The notes under the pieces are model-generated. The model saw only the letters and a list, made by a program, of their open reading frames with translations. It searched no databases and was not told the origin of the DNA. From positions 1 to 38,617 of the forward strand of contig JAUYRZ010000108.1 of NCBI GenBank assembly GCA_030695565.1: a stretch of 38,617 bases of DNA, given 5' to 3'. Origin of the DNA: Archangium sp. (GTDB lineage Bacteria > Myxococcota > Myxococcia > Myxococcales > Myxococcaceae). Of this stretch, positions 26,829-34,856 are shown piece after piece; position 1 is the stretch's first letter; each line of letters starts with the position of its first letter. Both the position numbers and the translations under genes were made by a program.

Positions 26829-27683
26829 TTACGGAGAAGCGACGGGAGTCTGAGAAGACGAATGGAGACGGGCCTGGGCCTGGGTGGCCGCCGCGGTGCC
26901 CGGATAGGTGGCGACGATCTTTTCCCACGTGGCGCGCGCTTCACGCGGGCCCTTGAGCTTCATGCGGCAGTCGGCCAGCTTGAGCATCGAGTCGAGCACC
27001 GCGTCGCCCGCCGGGTACTGGGCAATCACCCGCTCGAACGACTGCAGCGCGTGCTCGAAGTCTTTCGCGGCGAAGAAGGCCATGCCCGAGAAGTAGATCG
27101 CGTTGTCGGCCCTGGGGTGCCGGGGCCAGTCGTTGACGAACTGCTGCATCTGCGCGACGCCGGCTTCGGAGTTTCCCGTCTTCATCATCTCGAGGCCGCG
27201 ATCGAACTGCGCTTCGGCCATCGCCAGATCGGCATCGTCGGGGGGCGCTCCGTCTTTGATTTCCTGGGTGATCGGCTCGGGCGGTTCGGCGATCTCCACG
27301 TTCGTCTCGAGCTTCGGCGCGGCTTCTTTGCGCGGCTTCAACTTCACCACCGTCAGCGGCGGCAACGCGCCTGACGACGACGGAGCGTCGGGAGAAGACG
27401 AAGCGCGCGCGTTCTCGCGCGCAGTGGTGGTCGCCGCCGCCGAAGCGGAGCGCGAGACGACCACCTTCTTCTCGGACTCCAACCGATCGACGCGCGTTTC
27501 GAGGCGCGCGTTCTCGGTGCGCAGCGCACGCAACGACGCCAACAGCTCGGCGTGTTCGGCGCGGGTGACGGCATCCGTCGCGCAGGAGAACAGCGCGAGA
27601 CAGGCAGTGGCGAGGATCGGGCGAATGGCAGACAGAGGATAGGGACCCGCTTCTCGAGGGGTCAAGAAAAGGACCCCCCTCAT
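26829..27683 (-). CDS. CpoB/YbgF-like TPR protein, lipoprotein or secreted
   Basis: The order is a hydrophobic leader with a possible lipobox (LALFSC), a coiled coil (ELLASLRALRTENARLETRV and the next dozen residues), a disordered linker and C-terminal TPRs ('MMKTGNSEAGVAQMQQFVNDWP', 'FEHALQSFERVIAQYPAGDAV'). This is the CpoB layout, a periplasmic partner of Tol and peptidoglycan synthases. The start is uncertain. ATG 27683, six bases after the pgeF stop, is the only ATG that includes the leader, but it adds about 15 residues ahead of it. The longer open frame upstream overlaps pgeF and is rejected. Confidence 0.8.
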   Translation of the reverse strand: MRGVLFLTPREAGPYPLSAIRPILATACLALFSCATDAVTRAEHAELLASLRALRTENARLETRVDRLESEKKVVVSRSASAAATTTARENARASSSPDAPSSSGALPPLTVVKLKPRKEAAPKLETNVEIAEPPEPITQEIKDGAPPDDADLAMAEAQFDRGLEMMKTGNSEAGVAQMQQFVNDWPRHPRADNAIYFSGMAFFAAKDFEHALQSFERVIAQYPAGDAVLDSMLKLADCRMKLKGPREARATWEKIVATYPGTAAATQAQARLHSSSQTPVASP

Positions 27684-27688
27684 CGCTG

Positions 27689-28435
27689 CTACAGGGCTGC
27701 AGCGCCCGGCAGCGTGATGAACGAAAGATGCCGCCCGGTGACGCCGTGCTCTCTCCGGTGCGAAAAGAAGCGCGCATCGCACATGGTGCACTGAGGCAAC
27801 ACGGCCACGTGGCCCTCCGGCACGCCCAGCCGGCTGAGGGTCTCCTGGACGGCGAGCGGAAGATCGAGGTGCGGCTTGATCTGCTCGCCCGATCGCACCA
27901 CCACCTTCGCGCCGAAGGCGGCCTCGAAACGCCGCGGCAGATCGCCGTCGACCTCGAAGCAGCAGCGCTGAATGCAGGGGCCAATCGCGAACCGCAGCTG
28001 TGCGAGCTCGCCGCCCCGGGCCACCAGCCGCTCGATGGTGCGGGTGACGATCTCGTTTTCCACCCCGCGCCACCCCGCGTGAACCGCCGCCACCCGGCCG
28101 CCGGGATCCTCGATCAGGATGGGCACACAGTCGGCCGTGCGCACGCCCACCGCGGTGCCGGGCACCTCCGTCCACACCGCGTCGGCTTCGGTTTCGGGGG
28201 TGGCGGCGCTCGCTTCGACCACCCGATCGCCGTGCACCTGCTTCACGAAATGCAGCTTGGAGGGCTCGACGCGGGCCGACGCCGAGAGCCGGGCGAGGTT
28301 CTCCTTCACCGCCAGGGGGTCGTCGCCGACCCCAAAAGAGGTGTTGAGGGAGTCGAAAGGCTTGCCGGACACCCCGCCCGCTCGGGTGGGAAAGCCGTGG
28401 GGAACGCTGATCGATGACGCAGTGAGTAATTCCAC
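27689..28435 (-). CDS. pgeF: Multicopper-oxidase-like/purine nucleosidase-type PgeF (YfiH family)
   Basis: The protein has 248 residues. The metal-site motifs of the family are all present: KQVHGDRV, RTADCVPILIED, AVHAGWRG, IGPCIQRCCFEV and 'CTMCDARFFSHRRE' with 'TGRHLS'. In E. coli this protein prevents misincorporation of Ser into peptidoglycan and other members act on purine nucleosides. Which activity holds here cannot be said. The start is GTG 28435. The 5' end overlaps the divergent diguanylate cyclase frame by 14 bp if that gene begins at 28422. Confidence 0.92.
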   Translation of the reverse strand: MELLTASSISVPHGFPTRAGGVSGKPFDSLNTSFGVGDDPLAVKENLARLSASARVEPSKLHFVKQVHGDRVVEASAATPETEADAVWTEVPGTAVGVRTADCVPILIEDPGGRVAAVHAGWRGVENEIVTRTIERLVARGGELAQLRFAIGPCIQRCCFEVDGDLPRRFEAAFGAKVVVRSGEQIKPHLDLPLAVQETLSRLGVPEGHVAVLPQCTMCDARFFSHRREHGVTGRHLSFITLPGAAAL

Positions 28436-30431
28436 GCTTCACACCTTAGTCCAGCTCAACGATGCTGCCGCCCCACCCGTCGGAAGGCTCACCCTGCGCA
28501 CCATCGGCACCAGACTGTTGATCGCCGTGTCGGTGCCGGCGCTGCTGCTCGCCCTTCTCGGCACGGTGACGACGTGGCGTCGCACCGATCGCGCGGTGCG
28601 TGAGAAGACCCGCACCGACGCGTTGGGCCTCGCGGAGTTCGTGGCCACCAGCTTCGGCGCGGTGGAAGAGACGCCCCCGGGTACCGCGCCCCGGGTGGCG
28701 CACCGCGCGGTCACCAACGCCGTGCGCAGCAACTGGTCGGCGCTCAAGCTGGTGACCGACCTGCGCATCATCGGGCGCGACGGCCAGGTGAAGTGGTCGC
28801 GCCGCATCGAAGAAGAAGACAAGACCTGGCCCGACGCGACGCGGCTGCTGGCCATCGGTGAAGGGCAAGCCACCTTCGAGGCGCCTTCGAGCCCGTTCCC
28901 CTGGAGCAGCGGCGCGGGTGGCGAGGTGCTCTACCCGCTCGGCGGCGTGGCCTGCGGTGGGTGCCACACCGGGCAGTCCACCCTGCGCAGCGGCGTGCTG
29001 CAGCTGAGCATCGACGAGCCGGCGCTGCGCACCGAGGTGGCCCAGGTCTTCTTGAACGCGACCTGGTTCCTCACCCTGTTCGTGCTCACCCTGGGCGCCA
29101 CGGTGGTGCTGGCGGTGCGGGTGTTCGTCAGCCGCCGCATCGCCCGGCTGGCGGCGATCATGAAACGCGCGGAAGACGGAGACCTGGTGGTGCGCGCTCC
29201 GGATCTGGGGCGCGACGAGCTGGGTGGCCTGGCGCTCGCGTTCAACCGCATGTTGGCGCGGCTCACCGATCTCAAGGCCATCGAGATCGACACCCAACGT
29301 GACCTCGAAAGGGCCCGCACCGATCTCGAGCTCAAAGCCGAGCTGGAGAACCGGGTCGCCGAGCTGCAGATTCTCTACGATCTGGCGCGCACCATCGCCT
29401 CGAGCCTCGACCTGAACGAGGTGCTCCAGCGGGTGACCACGGTGGTGCCCATCAAGCTGCAGGTGGCGAAGTTCAGCGTCATGTTGCTCAACGCCGACGG
29501 CAAGCTCGAGGTGCTCAAGGCGCACCCGCCGAACGTGGGCTCCGAAGGGCTCACCTTCGCGATCGGTGAAGGGGTGTGCGGGCGGGCGGCCGAGCTGCGC
29601 CGCAGCTGGTACGTGGCCGACCTCGAGAAAGACGAGCTGTTCCGCGTGCGCGGTGAAGGCATCAAGGAGAACGGCTGCCTGCTCTCCGTGCCCATGGTGC
29701 GCGGTGACGAGCTGCTGGGGGTGCTCAACTTCGAGCGGCCGCGCAAGAGCGACTTCGGCCCCGAAGAGATGGAGTTCTTCGCAGCGGTGGCAGACCAGGT
29801 GGGCCTCGCGGTGCAGAACGCGCGGCTGCACGAGCAGACGGTGGCGTTGTCGATCACCGACCCGCTCACCGGCGTGCCCAACCGGCGTCACCTCTACCAG
29901 CAGCTCGAGGCCGAGATCGCCCGCGCCGCGCGTTTCGACACCCCGCTGACCATGCTGATGATCGACATCGATCACTTCAAACATCTGAACGACGCCGCGG
30001 GCCACTCGGCCGGCGACGACGTGTTGCGGCGGGTCTGCCAGCTGCTCAAGCAGAACCTGCGCAAGGTCGACACGCTGGCGCGCTACGGCGGTGAGGAGTT
30101 CGTGGTGTTGTTGCCGCAGATCTCCCGCGCTGAGAGCCTGGAGGTGGCTGAGAAGCTGCGCCGCAGCATCGCCGAAGGAGACCTGGAGCACGGCAAGACC
30201 CAGCCCGGCGGCAAGGTGACCATCTCGGTGGGCCTGGCCACGTTGCCGCTCGATGCCACCGAGCAGACCCGGTTGATCGACTGCGCCGACTCCGCGCTCT
30301 ACGCCTCGAAGCGCGGCGGCCGCGACAAGGTGACCGCGTATCAACCGGGCATGGAAGCCGAGCCCACCCGGCAACGGGGGCCGCGGGCGCGGGAACGTTC
30401 GGGCGAGCAGCCAGCGCTCAAGCGCCCCTGA
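28422..30431 (+). CDS. Haem c-sensor diguanylate cyclase (HAMP-GAF-GGDEF)
   Basis: About 669 residues from GTG 28422. This start is uncertain because no ATG precedes the first helix. Order: TM1 (about 31-51), a periplasmic sensor (52-212) with one haem c motif CGGCH (178-182), TM2 (213-235), HAMP (236-288), a coiled coil, GAF (about 325-475) and GGDEF. The active site is GGEEF (556-560). An RxxD inhibition site (RKVD, 547-550) lies five residues before it. It should make c-di-GMP from two GTP with product inhibition. The haem motif suggests redox or gas sensing in the periplasm, which is inferred. A basic tail ends the protein. Confidence 0.9.
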   Translation: MSNSTLHTLVQLNDAAAPPVGRLTLRTIGTRLLIAVSVPALLLALLGTVTTWRRTDRAVREKTRTDALGLAEFVATSFGAVEETPPGTAPRVAHRAVTNAVRSNWSALKLVTDLRIIGRDGQVKWSRRIEEEDKTWPDATRLLAIGEGQATFEAPSSPFPWSSGAGGEVLYPLGGVACGGCHTGQSTLRSGVLQLSIDEPALRTEVAQVFLNATWFLTLFVLTLGATVVLAVRVFVSRRIARLAAIMKRAEDGDLVVRAPDLGRDELGGLALAFNRMLARLTDLKAIEIDTQRDLERARTDLELKAELENRVAELQILYDLARTIASSLDLNEVLQRVTTVVPIKLQVAKFSVMLLNADGKLEVLKAHPPNVGSEGLTFAIGEGVCGRAAELRRSWYVADLEKDELFRVRGEGIKENGCLLSVPMVRGDELLGVLNFERPRKSDFGPEEMEFFAAVADQVGLAVQNARLHEQTVALSITDPLTGVPNRRHLYQQLEAEIARAARFDTPLTMLMIDIDHFKHLNDAAGHSAGDDVLRRVCQLLKQNLRKVDTLARYGGEEFVVLLPQISRAESLEVAEKLRRSIAEGDLEHGKTQPGGKVTISVGLATLPLDATEQTRLIDCADSALYASKRGGRDKVTAYQPGMEAEPTRQRGPRARERSGEQPALKRP

Positions 30432-30485
30432 ACCAGGCCCAGCGCGTGATTCGCCGTCGATTTCCTCCGAAGGAACAGACGCACA

Positions 30486-30526
30486 CCGTTCGCATCGAGC
30501 GCAGGCGACCCTCTCGATGCGAACGG
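30486..30526. terminator. 14-bp hairpin between convergent genes
   Basis: CCGTTCGCATCGAG (30486-30499) and CTCGATGCGAACGG (30513-30526) pair perfectly around a 13-base loop. It lies between the cyclase stop (30431) and the rlmE stop (30532), which fits a bidirectional transcript end. There is no U-tract. The left arm recurs at 16847. The remaining bases between the two genes hold nothing else that I can see. Confidence 0.6.
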
Positions 30527-30531
30527 CGCGG

Positions 30532-31125
30532 CTACTTCTTGCTCAGCCCCACCAGATAGATCTCCATGCTCGCCTGCCGGGTCGCGTCGGGCCGCACCAC
30601 CTTCACGTCGCTGAACACCCTCTTCACGTCAGCGCGGAAGGCTTCGAAGTCGCCGCCCATGAAGAGCTTGGCGATGAAGTGACTGCCCGGCTTTCCACGC
30701 GCGCGCGAGATGTCGAGCGCGATGCCCGCGAGCCTGTGTGAACGCGCGAGGTCGACGTCTTTGACCCCGGTCGTCTTGGGCGCGAGATCCGAGACCACCA
30801 CGTCGACCGGGCCCGGGTGCAGCGCCTCGAGCTTCACCGCGAAGTCGTCGGCCAGCACGTCCATCACGGCGGTCTTCACGTTGGGCTTCCCCAACGGCTT
30901 GATGGCCGCCAGATCCACCCCTACCACGAACCCGGTCGGGCCGATCTCGTTGAGGATGATCTGCAAGAAACCGCCGGGCGCCGCCCCCAGGTCGACGACC
31001 GACTGGCCCTTCTCGAAGATGTCGAAGCGTTTGGCGATCTCGTCGATCTTGAAGGCGCTGCGCGCGCGCAGCCCCTCGTCCTTCGCCTTGCGGAAGAAGA
31101 AGTCTTTGGGCTGATACTTCGCCAC
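30532..31125 (-). CDS. rlmE: 23S rRNA 2'-O-ribose methyltransferase RlmE (FtsJ)
   Basis: It methylates U2552 in the A-loop of 23S rRNA. The SAM motif is DLGAAPGG (45-52). The K-D-K-E catalytic tetrad is present at K26 (ARSAFKIDEI), D113 (VVSDLAPKTTG), K153 (FIAKLFMGG) and E188 (SMEIYLVG). Its 197 residues are close to the family norm. The start is GTG 31125, directly after the TAA of the upstream secreted protein gene. Confidence 0.95.
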   Translation of the reverse strand: MAKYQPKDFFFRKAKDEGLRARSAFKIDEIAKRFDIFEKGQSVVDLGAAPGGFLQIILNEIGPTGFVVGVDLAAIKPLGKPNVKTAVMDVLADDFAVKLEALHPGPVDVVVSDLAPKTTGVKDVDLARSHRLAGIALDISRARGKPGSHFIAKLFMGGDFEAFRADVKRVFSDVKVVRPDATRQASMEIYLVGLSKK

Positions 31126-31758
31126 TTAAGGCTTCGACTCGGCCGACAGATCGTCGCCGTTCGCCACGCTCTTCACCTTCTCGAAGAGCTTCAGGTACCG
31201 CGTCGGGCCAAAATCCTTCACCTTGTCGAGGCTGATGCGCCGCGCGCTGGTCGAGCTGACCAGGGCCTGGAAGAGCCGCTGCTGGGGCACGGCCTTGTTC
31301 TGCGCCCAGACCGTCACCGTCGAGGCGACCGGGCAGGCGTCGGTGGCCAGGCGCGCAGCGTACGAGGCCTCGACGGGCAGATCGTTCTGCTCCTCGTTGA
31401 ACCACTGCACGTAGGCGATGGCGTGATCGCCCGAGGTGTCGACCTCGAGTTTGCCCATGCGGCCGGCCAGCTGACCCGAAGCGAAGGTCTCTTTCAGGTT
31501 CGCTTCACACTTGGCCTTGAGATCTCCGGCCGCTTCCACCTTGGTGATCGCCTGCTGCAGATCCTTCAGCTTGAAGCTGGCGTCTTTGGCGATCGCGGGA
31601 AGCCGGGCCTCGGGCTTCATGGCCTGCACGCGCGTGTCGGCCATCGCCAGTTTGTAGTGGAGGTACATCTTGAACTCGTCTTCCGACGCGCCGAGCGGTT
31701 CAGCGGCAAGGGCGGGCACTGCGAAGACGGCGAGCATCAGGGTTGAGAGACGGCGCAT
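31126..31758 (-). CDS. Secreted protein of unknown function
   Basis: The protein has 210 residues and a signal peptide (MRRLSTLMLAVFAVPALA). The mature part is helical and Lys/Ala-rich with two Cys (KCEANL, DACPVAS) and no recognised domain. Its TAA abuts the GTG of rlmE, so the two genes are probably co-transcribed. This is more likely simple gene packing than a shared function. Confidence 0.75.
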   Translation of the reverse strand: MRRLSTLMLAVFAVPALAAEPLGASEDEFKMYLHYKLAMADTRVQAMKPEARLPAIAKDASFKLKDLQQAITKVEAAGDLKAKCEANLKETFASGQLAGRMGKLEVDTSGDHAIAYVQWFNEEQNDLPVEASYAARLATDACPVASTVTVWAQNKAVPQQRLFQALVSSTSARRISLDKVKDFGPTRYLKLFEKVKSVANGDDLSAESKP

Positions 31759-31800
31759 CGGCTACAGACCTCCGGGAGGGGGGTGCGTTATATCCACGCC

Positions 31801-32088
31801 ATGCCCGGCTGTGGAAAGTGCGGAGCGGTTTTGGAAGCGACCTTCAACCAGACGGGCCGTCGCGAGACGTGCCCTGCCTGCGGCTCCGAGCTGCACTCCT
31901 GCATTCACTGCAGGCACTACGACGAGACCGTGGCCAAGGAGTGCAAGGAGCCCTTCGCCGAAGTGCCCGACGACAAGGAGTCGGCCAACTTCTGCGACTT
32001 CTTCCAGCTGGGTGACGGCGCGAACCGTCAATCAGGCCCTGGCAAAGACGCGCTGCTCTCGGCGGCGGAAGCGCTTTTCAAGAAATAG
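31801..32088 (+). CDS. Small zinc-ribbon protein
   Basis: The protein has 95 residues with CxxC pairs at C4/C7, C24/C27 and C34/C37, followed by C48 and C64 in 'HYDETVAKECKEPF' and 'ESANFCDFF'. The first four Cys form a classic zinc ribbon. The later Cys pattern (C-x-E-P...N-F-C-x-F) looks like a second metal site. ATG 31801 is used. GTG 31783 would add six residues and has GGGAGG very close, so the start is not certain. Its 3' end overlaps the convergent metalloprotease gene by 57 bp. The function is unknown. Confidence 0.75.
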   Translation: MPGCGKCGAVLEATFNQTGRRETCPACGSELHSCIHCRHYDETVAKECKEPFAEVPDDKESANFCDFFQLGDGANRQSGPGKDALLSAAEALFKK

Positions 32089-33498
32089 CAGACCCAGCAC
32101 CGGCCAGAGCCCACCTGTCGCAGCGCAGCTGGGCGCTTTGGTCTGCTCACCGCAGGTCACCGGCGCGCACGCTTCACCTTCGGCACACAGCCGCTCTTCA
32201 CACTGGCCCGTCTCGGGCGCGATGAGGGTCACTTCGATCGAACCGTCGTCGAGCACGCGCACGTCGTCGAGCGTGAGCCCCGAGGCCGTGCCCGCGTAGA
32301 GGTTGGTGGAGTTCACCTCGTTCATCTTCGAGAACGGAATGCCCCGCGCGTCGGGCCGGAGGAACGAACCCGTGCCGAAGAGATCGCCGCGGCCGAAACG
32401 CCCGTTGCGTTCGATCTCGAACAGCCCATCGGCCTGCAGCAGGCGGATGTACGGGTGGTACGCGTCGCAGTTTACGCAGTCGAGAATGCGCTCGACGAAG
32501 TTGCCCTCCACTCCGCCCAGCTTCACCGTTCGATCGACGTGAAACACAGCAAGGCCGCGCTCGGGCAACGACTTGTCGAATGAACCACCCGGCCCGCGGT
32601 TCTCGATGAGGAAGTACTCGTCGCCCGTGCCCAGCCGGTACACCTCGCCGCTGGTCTCCACCGGCTTGATGGTGACGCGCTGGCGGCCCTGCACCTGGTG
32701 CCAGTTGGCCCATCGCAGGCGGAACCGCGTCTCGGCATCGGGCAACGGGATGTTGGGGTCGTAGCCCCAGGTGCCCATCACCGAGAGGTAGAGCCCGTCG
32801 TACTTGCCCGACTCGTCGTAGAGATCGGTCAACCCGAGCAGGTGCCCGAACTCGTGCACCATCACGAACTGGTCGTTCTCCCCCGCGATCGCCAGGTGGC
32901 CCACCTTCAGCCCGTCAACCACGAGCGGCCCGCTGGTGCCGCCGTTGAGGTTGTCGCCCCGGTTGAAGTACGCGAACGGGAAAGCGATGCCCCCGAAGGG
33001 CACGTTGGTCAGCAGCATCACCCCGTCGACCCAGCCGTCGGCCACGCCCTTGCGGCCGTTGACGTCCATCGGGGCGAAGTCGAAGCCGGCCTCGTCGGCC
33101 TTCTTCACGGCCTCGCGCATCATGTCCATGCCGGCGGTGAAGGCGCTGATGTCACCGCGCGCGATCTCGCAGGTGGGGAACTGGGCCGCGGGCAGCGGGC
33201 AGCTCGCGTAGGTCACCTTGGGCGTGACGGTGACGCGCGGGCGGTAGCGGCCCAACGAGGCGGTCTCGTAGTACCGCACGAAGCCGTTCGGATCGTCCGG
33301 CGAGAAGAACCGCTGGAGCGCCGCTTCGTCGATGGGCGGAAAACCCGCCACCTCGATGGGGATGAGCACCAGCTTCGCGTCACCCAGGTACGGCGCCTTG
33401 CGAGGGCCTACGTCTTCGCGGACCACGAAGTGATCCATGTAGTCGGCGCGCGCCAGTGAGGCGGCGCAGACCAGGAGCGTCAAAGACAGTCGAAGCAC
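32032..33498 (-). CDS. M6-family metalloprotease with MYXO-CTERM-like tail
   Basis: About 488 residues from GTG 33498, chosen because it starts the signal peptide (VLRLSLTLLVCAASLARA). The zinc motif is HEFGHLLGLTDLYD (HExxHxxGxxD; HEFGH at about 215-219), as in immune-inhibitor-A (M6) proteases. 'LSVMGTWGYDPN' provides the Met-turn. The C-terminus has a Cys-rich stretch (CEERLCAEGEACAPVTCGEQ), then Cys, a hydrophobic segment (GGLWPVLGLLFLE) and Arg-rich FRRREQR, a MYXO-CTERM-type sorting tail. It is probably exported and cell-surface processed. Confidence 0.88.
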   Translation of the reverse strand: MLRLSLTLLVCAASLARADYMDHFVVREDVGPRKAPYLGDAKLVLIPIEVAGFPPIDEAALQRFFSPDDPNGFVRYYETASLGRYRPRVTVTPKVTYASCPLPAAQFPTCEIARGDISAFTAGMDMMREAVKKADEAGFDFAPMDVNGRKGVADGWVDGVMLLTNVPFGGIAFPFAYFNRGDNLNGGTSGPLVVDGLKVGHLAIAGENDQFVMVHEFGHLLGLTDLYDESGKYDGLYLSVMGTWGYDPNIPLPDAETRFRLRWANWHQVQGRQRVTIKPVETSGEVYRLGTGDEYFLIENRGPGGSFDKSLPERGLAVFHVDRTVKLGGVEGNFVERILDCVNCDAYHPYIRLLQADGLFEIERNGRFGRGDLFGTGSFLRPDARGIPFSKMNEVNSTNLYAGTASGLTLDDVRVLDDGSIEVTLIAPETGQCEERLCAEGEACAPVTCGEQTKAPSCAATGGLWPVLGLLFLEKRFRRREQRVFARA

Positions 33499-33544
33499 CC
33501 CGCCGGTGTGACACGGCCACGCCGCGCGGGGCAAGGGTGCACCC

Positions 33545-34684
33545 TCAGAAGCCGGACAGCTTCGAGATGATCTCCTTCATGATCTCCGAGGTGCCGCCGC
33601 CGATGGTGAGCAGGCGCACGTCGCGCCACGCCCGCGCGATCTCGGTCTCTTCGATGTAGCCCATGCCTCCGAAGAACTGCTGGCAGTCGTAGGCCACCTT
33701 CTGCGCGAGATCGCAGGCCACCAACTTGGCCATCGAGATCTCCTTCACCGGGTTCTCCTTCGCCTCGAACAGCTCGACCGCGTGGTACGTGAGCCGCTTG
33801 GCCGCCTCGATGTGCGAGAGGTGCTCGACGAACTTGTGACGCCACACCTGGAACTTGATCAGCGGCTTGCCGAAGGCGCTGCGCTCATTGCCGTACTTGA
33901 TCGCGCCGGCGACCATCTGCTCCATGGCCGCCACGGCCGCGAGCGCCGCGGTGAGCCGCTCGCCCTGGAAGTTCGTCATCACGTGGTAAAAACCTTCGTT
34001 CTCTTCGCCCAGGAGGTAGCGCACCGGCACCCGGCAGTCTTCGAAGAAGAGGATCGCCGTGTCTGAAGAGAGGTTGCCCACCTTGTCGAGCTTCTTGGAG
34101 ACCTGGAACCCCTTCACGTCGGTGGGGAAGGTCAACAACGAGACGCCGCCGTAACCGGGCTCACCGGTGCGCACCGCCAGGGTGATGAAGTCGGCCCGGG
34201 TGCCGTTGGTGATCCACATCTTCGAGCCGTTGATGACGTAGTCGTCGCCCACCCGGCGCGCGGTGGTCTTCAGGTTCGCCACGTCGCTGCCCGCGCCCGG
34301 CTCGCTCACGCCCAGCGCCGCGATCTTCTCGCCGCGCAGCGCAGGCTCGAGGAAGAGCCGCTTCTGCTCGTCGGTGCCCAGCTCGTTGATGATGGGCGTG
34401 GCCATCTGGCCCTGCACCATGAGCGCCATGTTCACCCCGGCGTTGTGGCTGCGCACCAGCTCTTCGCAGAACGCGGCGACGTACCAGTAGTCGAGGCCGC
34501 TCCCGCCGTACCTGGGATCATGGTTGATGCCCAGCAGGCCCAGCTCGCCCGCCTTGGAGAAGATCTCCCGGGGGAAGATGCCGGCGCGATCCCACTCCAG
34601 CGCGTGCGGGGTCAGCTCCTTCTCGACCCACTGGCGGACCGTCTTGCGGAAAGCTTCGTGCTCAGGCGTGAAGAAGTTGGGCAT
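33545..34684 (-). CDS. Acyl-CoA dehydrogenase, long-chain/isovaleryl type
   Basis: An FAD enzyme of 379 residues that oxidises acyl-CoA to enoyl-CoA. Recognised blocks are '[20 protein letters not shown]', '[17 protein letters not shown]' and '[20 protein letters not shown]'. At the usual catalytic position (YEGT in short- and medium-chain enzymes) it has [10 protein letters not shown]. As in LCAD and isovaleryl-CoA dehydrogenase, the base is probably the Glu in '[11 protein letters not shown]'. It ends near the M6 protease gene (46 bp) without a visible link. A promoter with a palindrome lies upstream of the ATG, and GGAG is eight bases before it. Confidence 0.92.
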   Translation of the reverse strand: MPNFFTPEHEAFRKTVRQWVEKELTPHALEWDRAGIFPREIFSKAGELGLLGINHDPRYGGSGLDYWYVAAFCEELVRSHNAGVNMALMVQGQMATPIINELGTDEQKRLFLEPALRGEKIAALGVSEPGAGSDVANLKTTARRVGDDYVINGSKMWITNGTRADFITLAVRTGEPGYGGVSLLTFPTDVKGFQVSKKLDKVGNLSSDTAILFFEDCRVPVRYLLGEENEGFYHVMTNFQGERLTAALAAVAAMEQMVAGAIKYGNERSAFGKPLIKFQVWRHKFVEHLSHIEAAKRLTYHAVELFEAKENPVKEISMAKLVACDLAQKVAYDCQQFFGGMGYIEETEIARAWRDVRLLTIGGGTSEIMKEIISKLSGF

Positions 34685-34696
34685 GGCGGGCTCCAG

Positions 34697-34729
34697 TGGT
34701 AAAAGTTGATTTCGGAATCAATATCAAAC
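34697..34729 (-). promoter_or_regulatory. Promoter with 16-bp palindromic operator for the acyl-CoA dehydrogenase
   Basis: TTGATTTCGGAATCAA (34706-34721) is palindromic at seven of eight base pairs. On the minus strand TTGATA (34729-34724), 17 bases and TTTTAC form a possible sigma-70 promoter, and the palindrome lies in its spacer. A repressor bound there would block RNA polymerase, as for TetR- or GntR-type (FadR-like) regulators of fatty-acid genes. The regulator is not in the window. The -10 matches only three of six bases. Confidence 0.45.
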
Positions 34730-34794
34730 CAGGGCCGCAACGCAACGCCGCCATCCACCTCGGCATTGGGGAGTGGTCGCCGGACAGACGAACT

Positions 34795-34823
34795 CCCTCT
34801 CCTTTCGTGGCGAAGGGAGAGGG
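34795..34823. terminator. 13-bp hairpin downstream of the Cys-rich lipoprotein
   Basis: CCCTCTCCTTTCG (34795-34807), loop TGG, CGAAGGGAGAGGG (34811-34823), with one G-U-type mismatch. It lies 34 bases past the stop of the lipoprotein gene (minus strand) and before the acyl-CoA dehydrogenase promoter, so a terminator role is plausible. It has no U-tract. It is the second copy of the motif at 113-139. Confidence 0.5.
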
Positions 34824-34856
34824 AGCGGGTGCAGCCTCAGCGGCGAACGACCGCGT

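Noticed and set aside
27565-27605. Sequence AACAGCGCGAGACAGGCAG resembling part of the junction element
   Set aside because: The match is only about a dozen bases, it lies inside the CpoB-like coding region, and none of the rest of the element is present.
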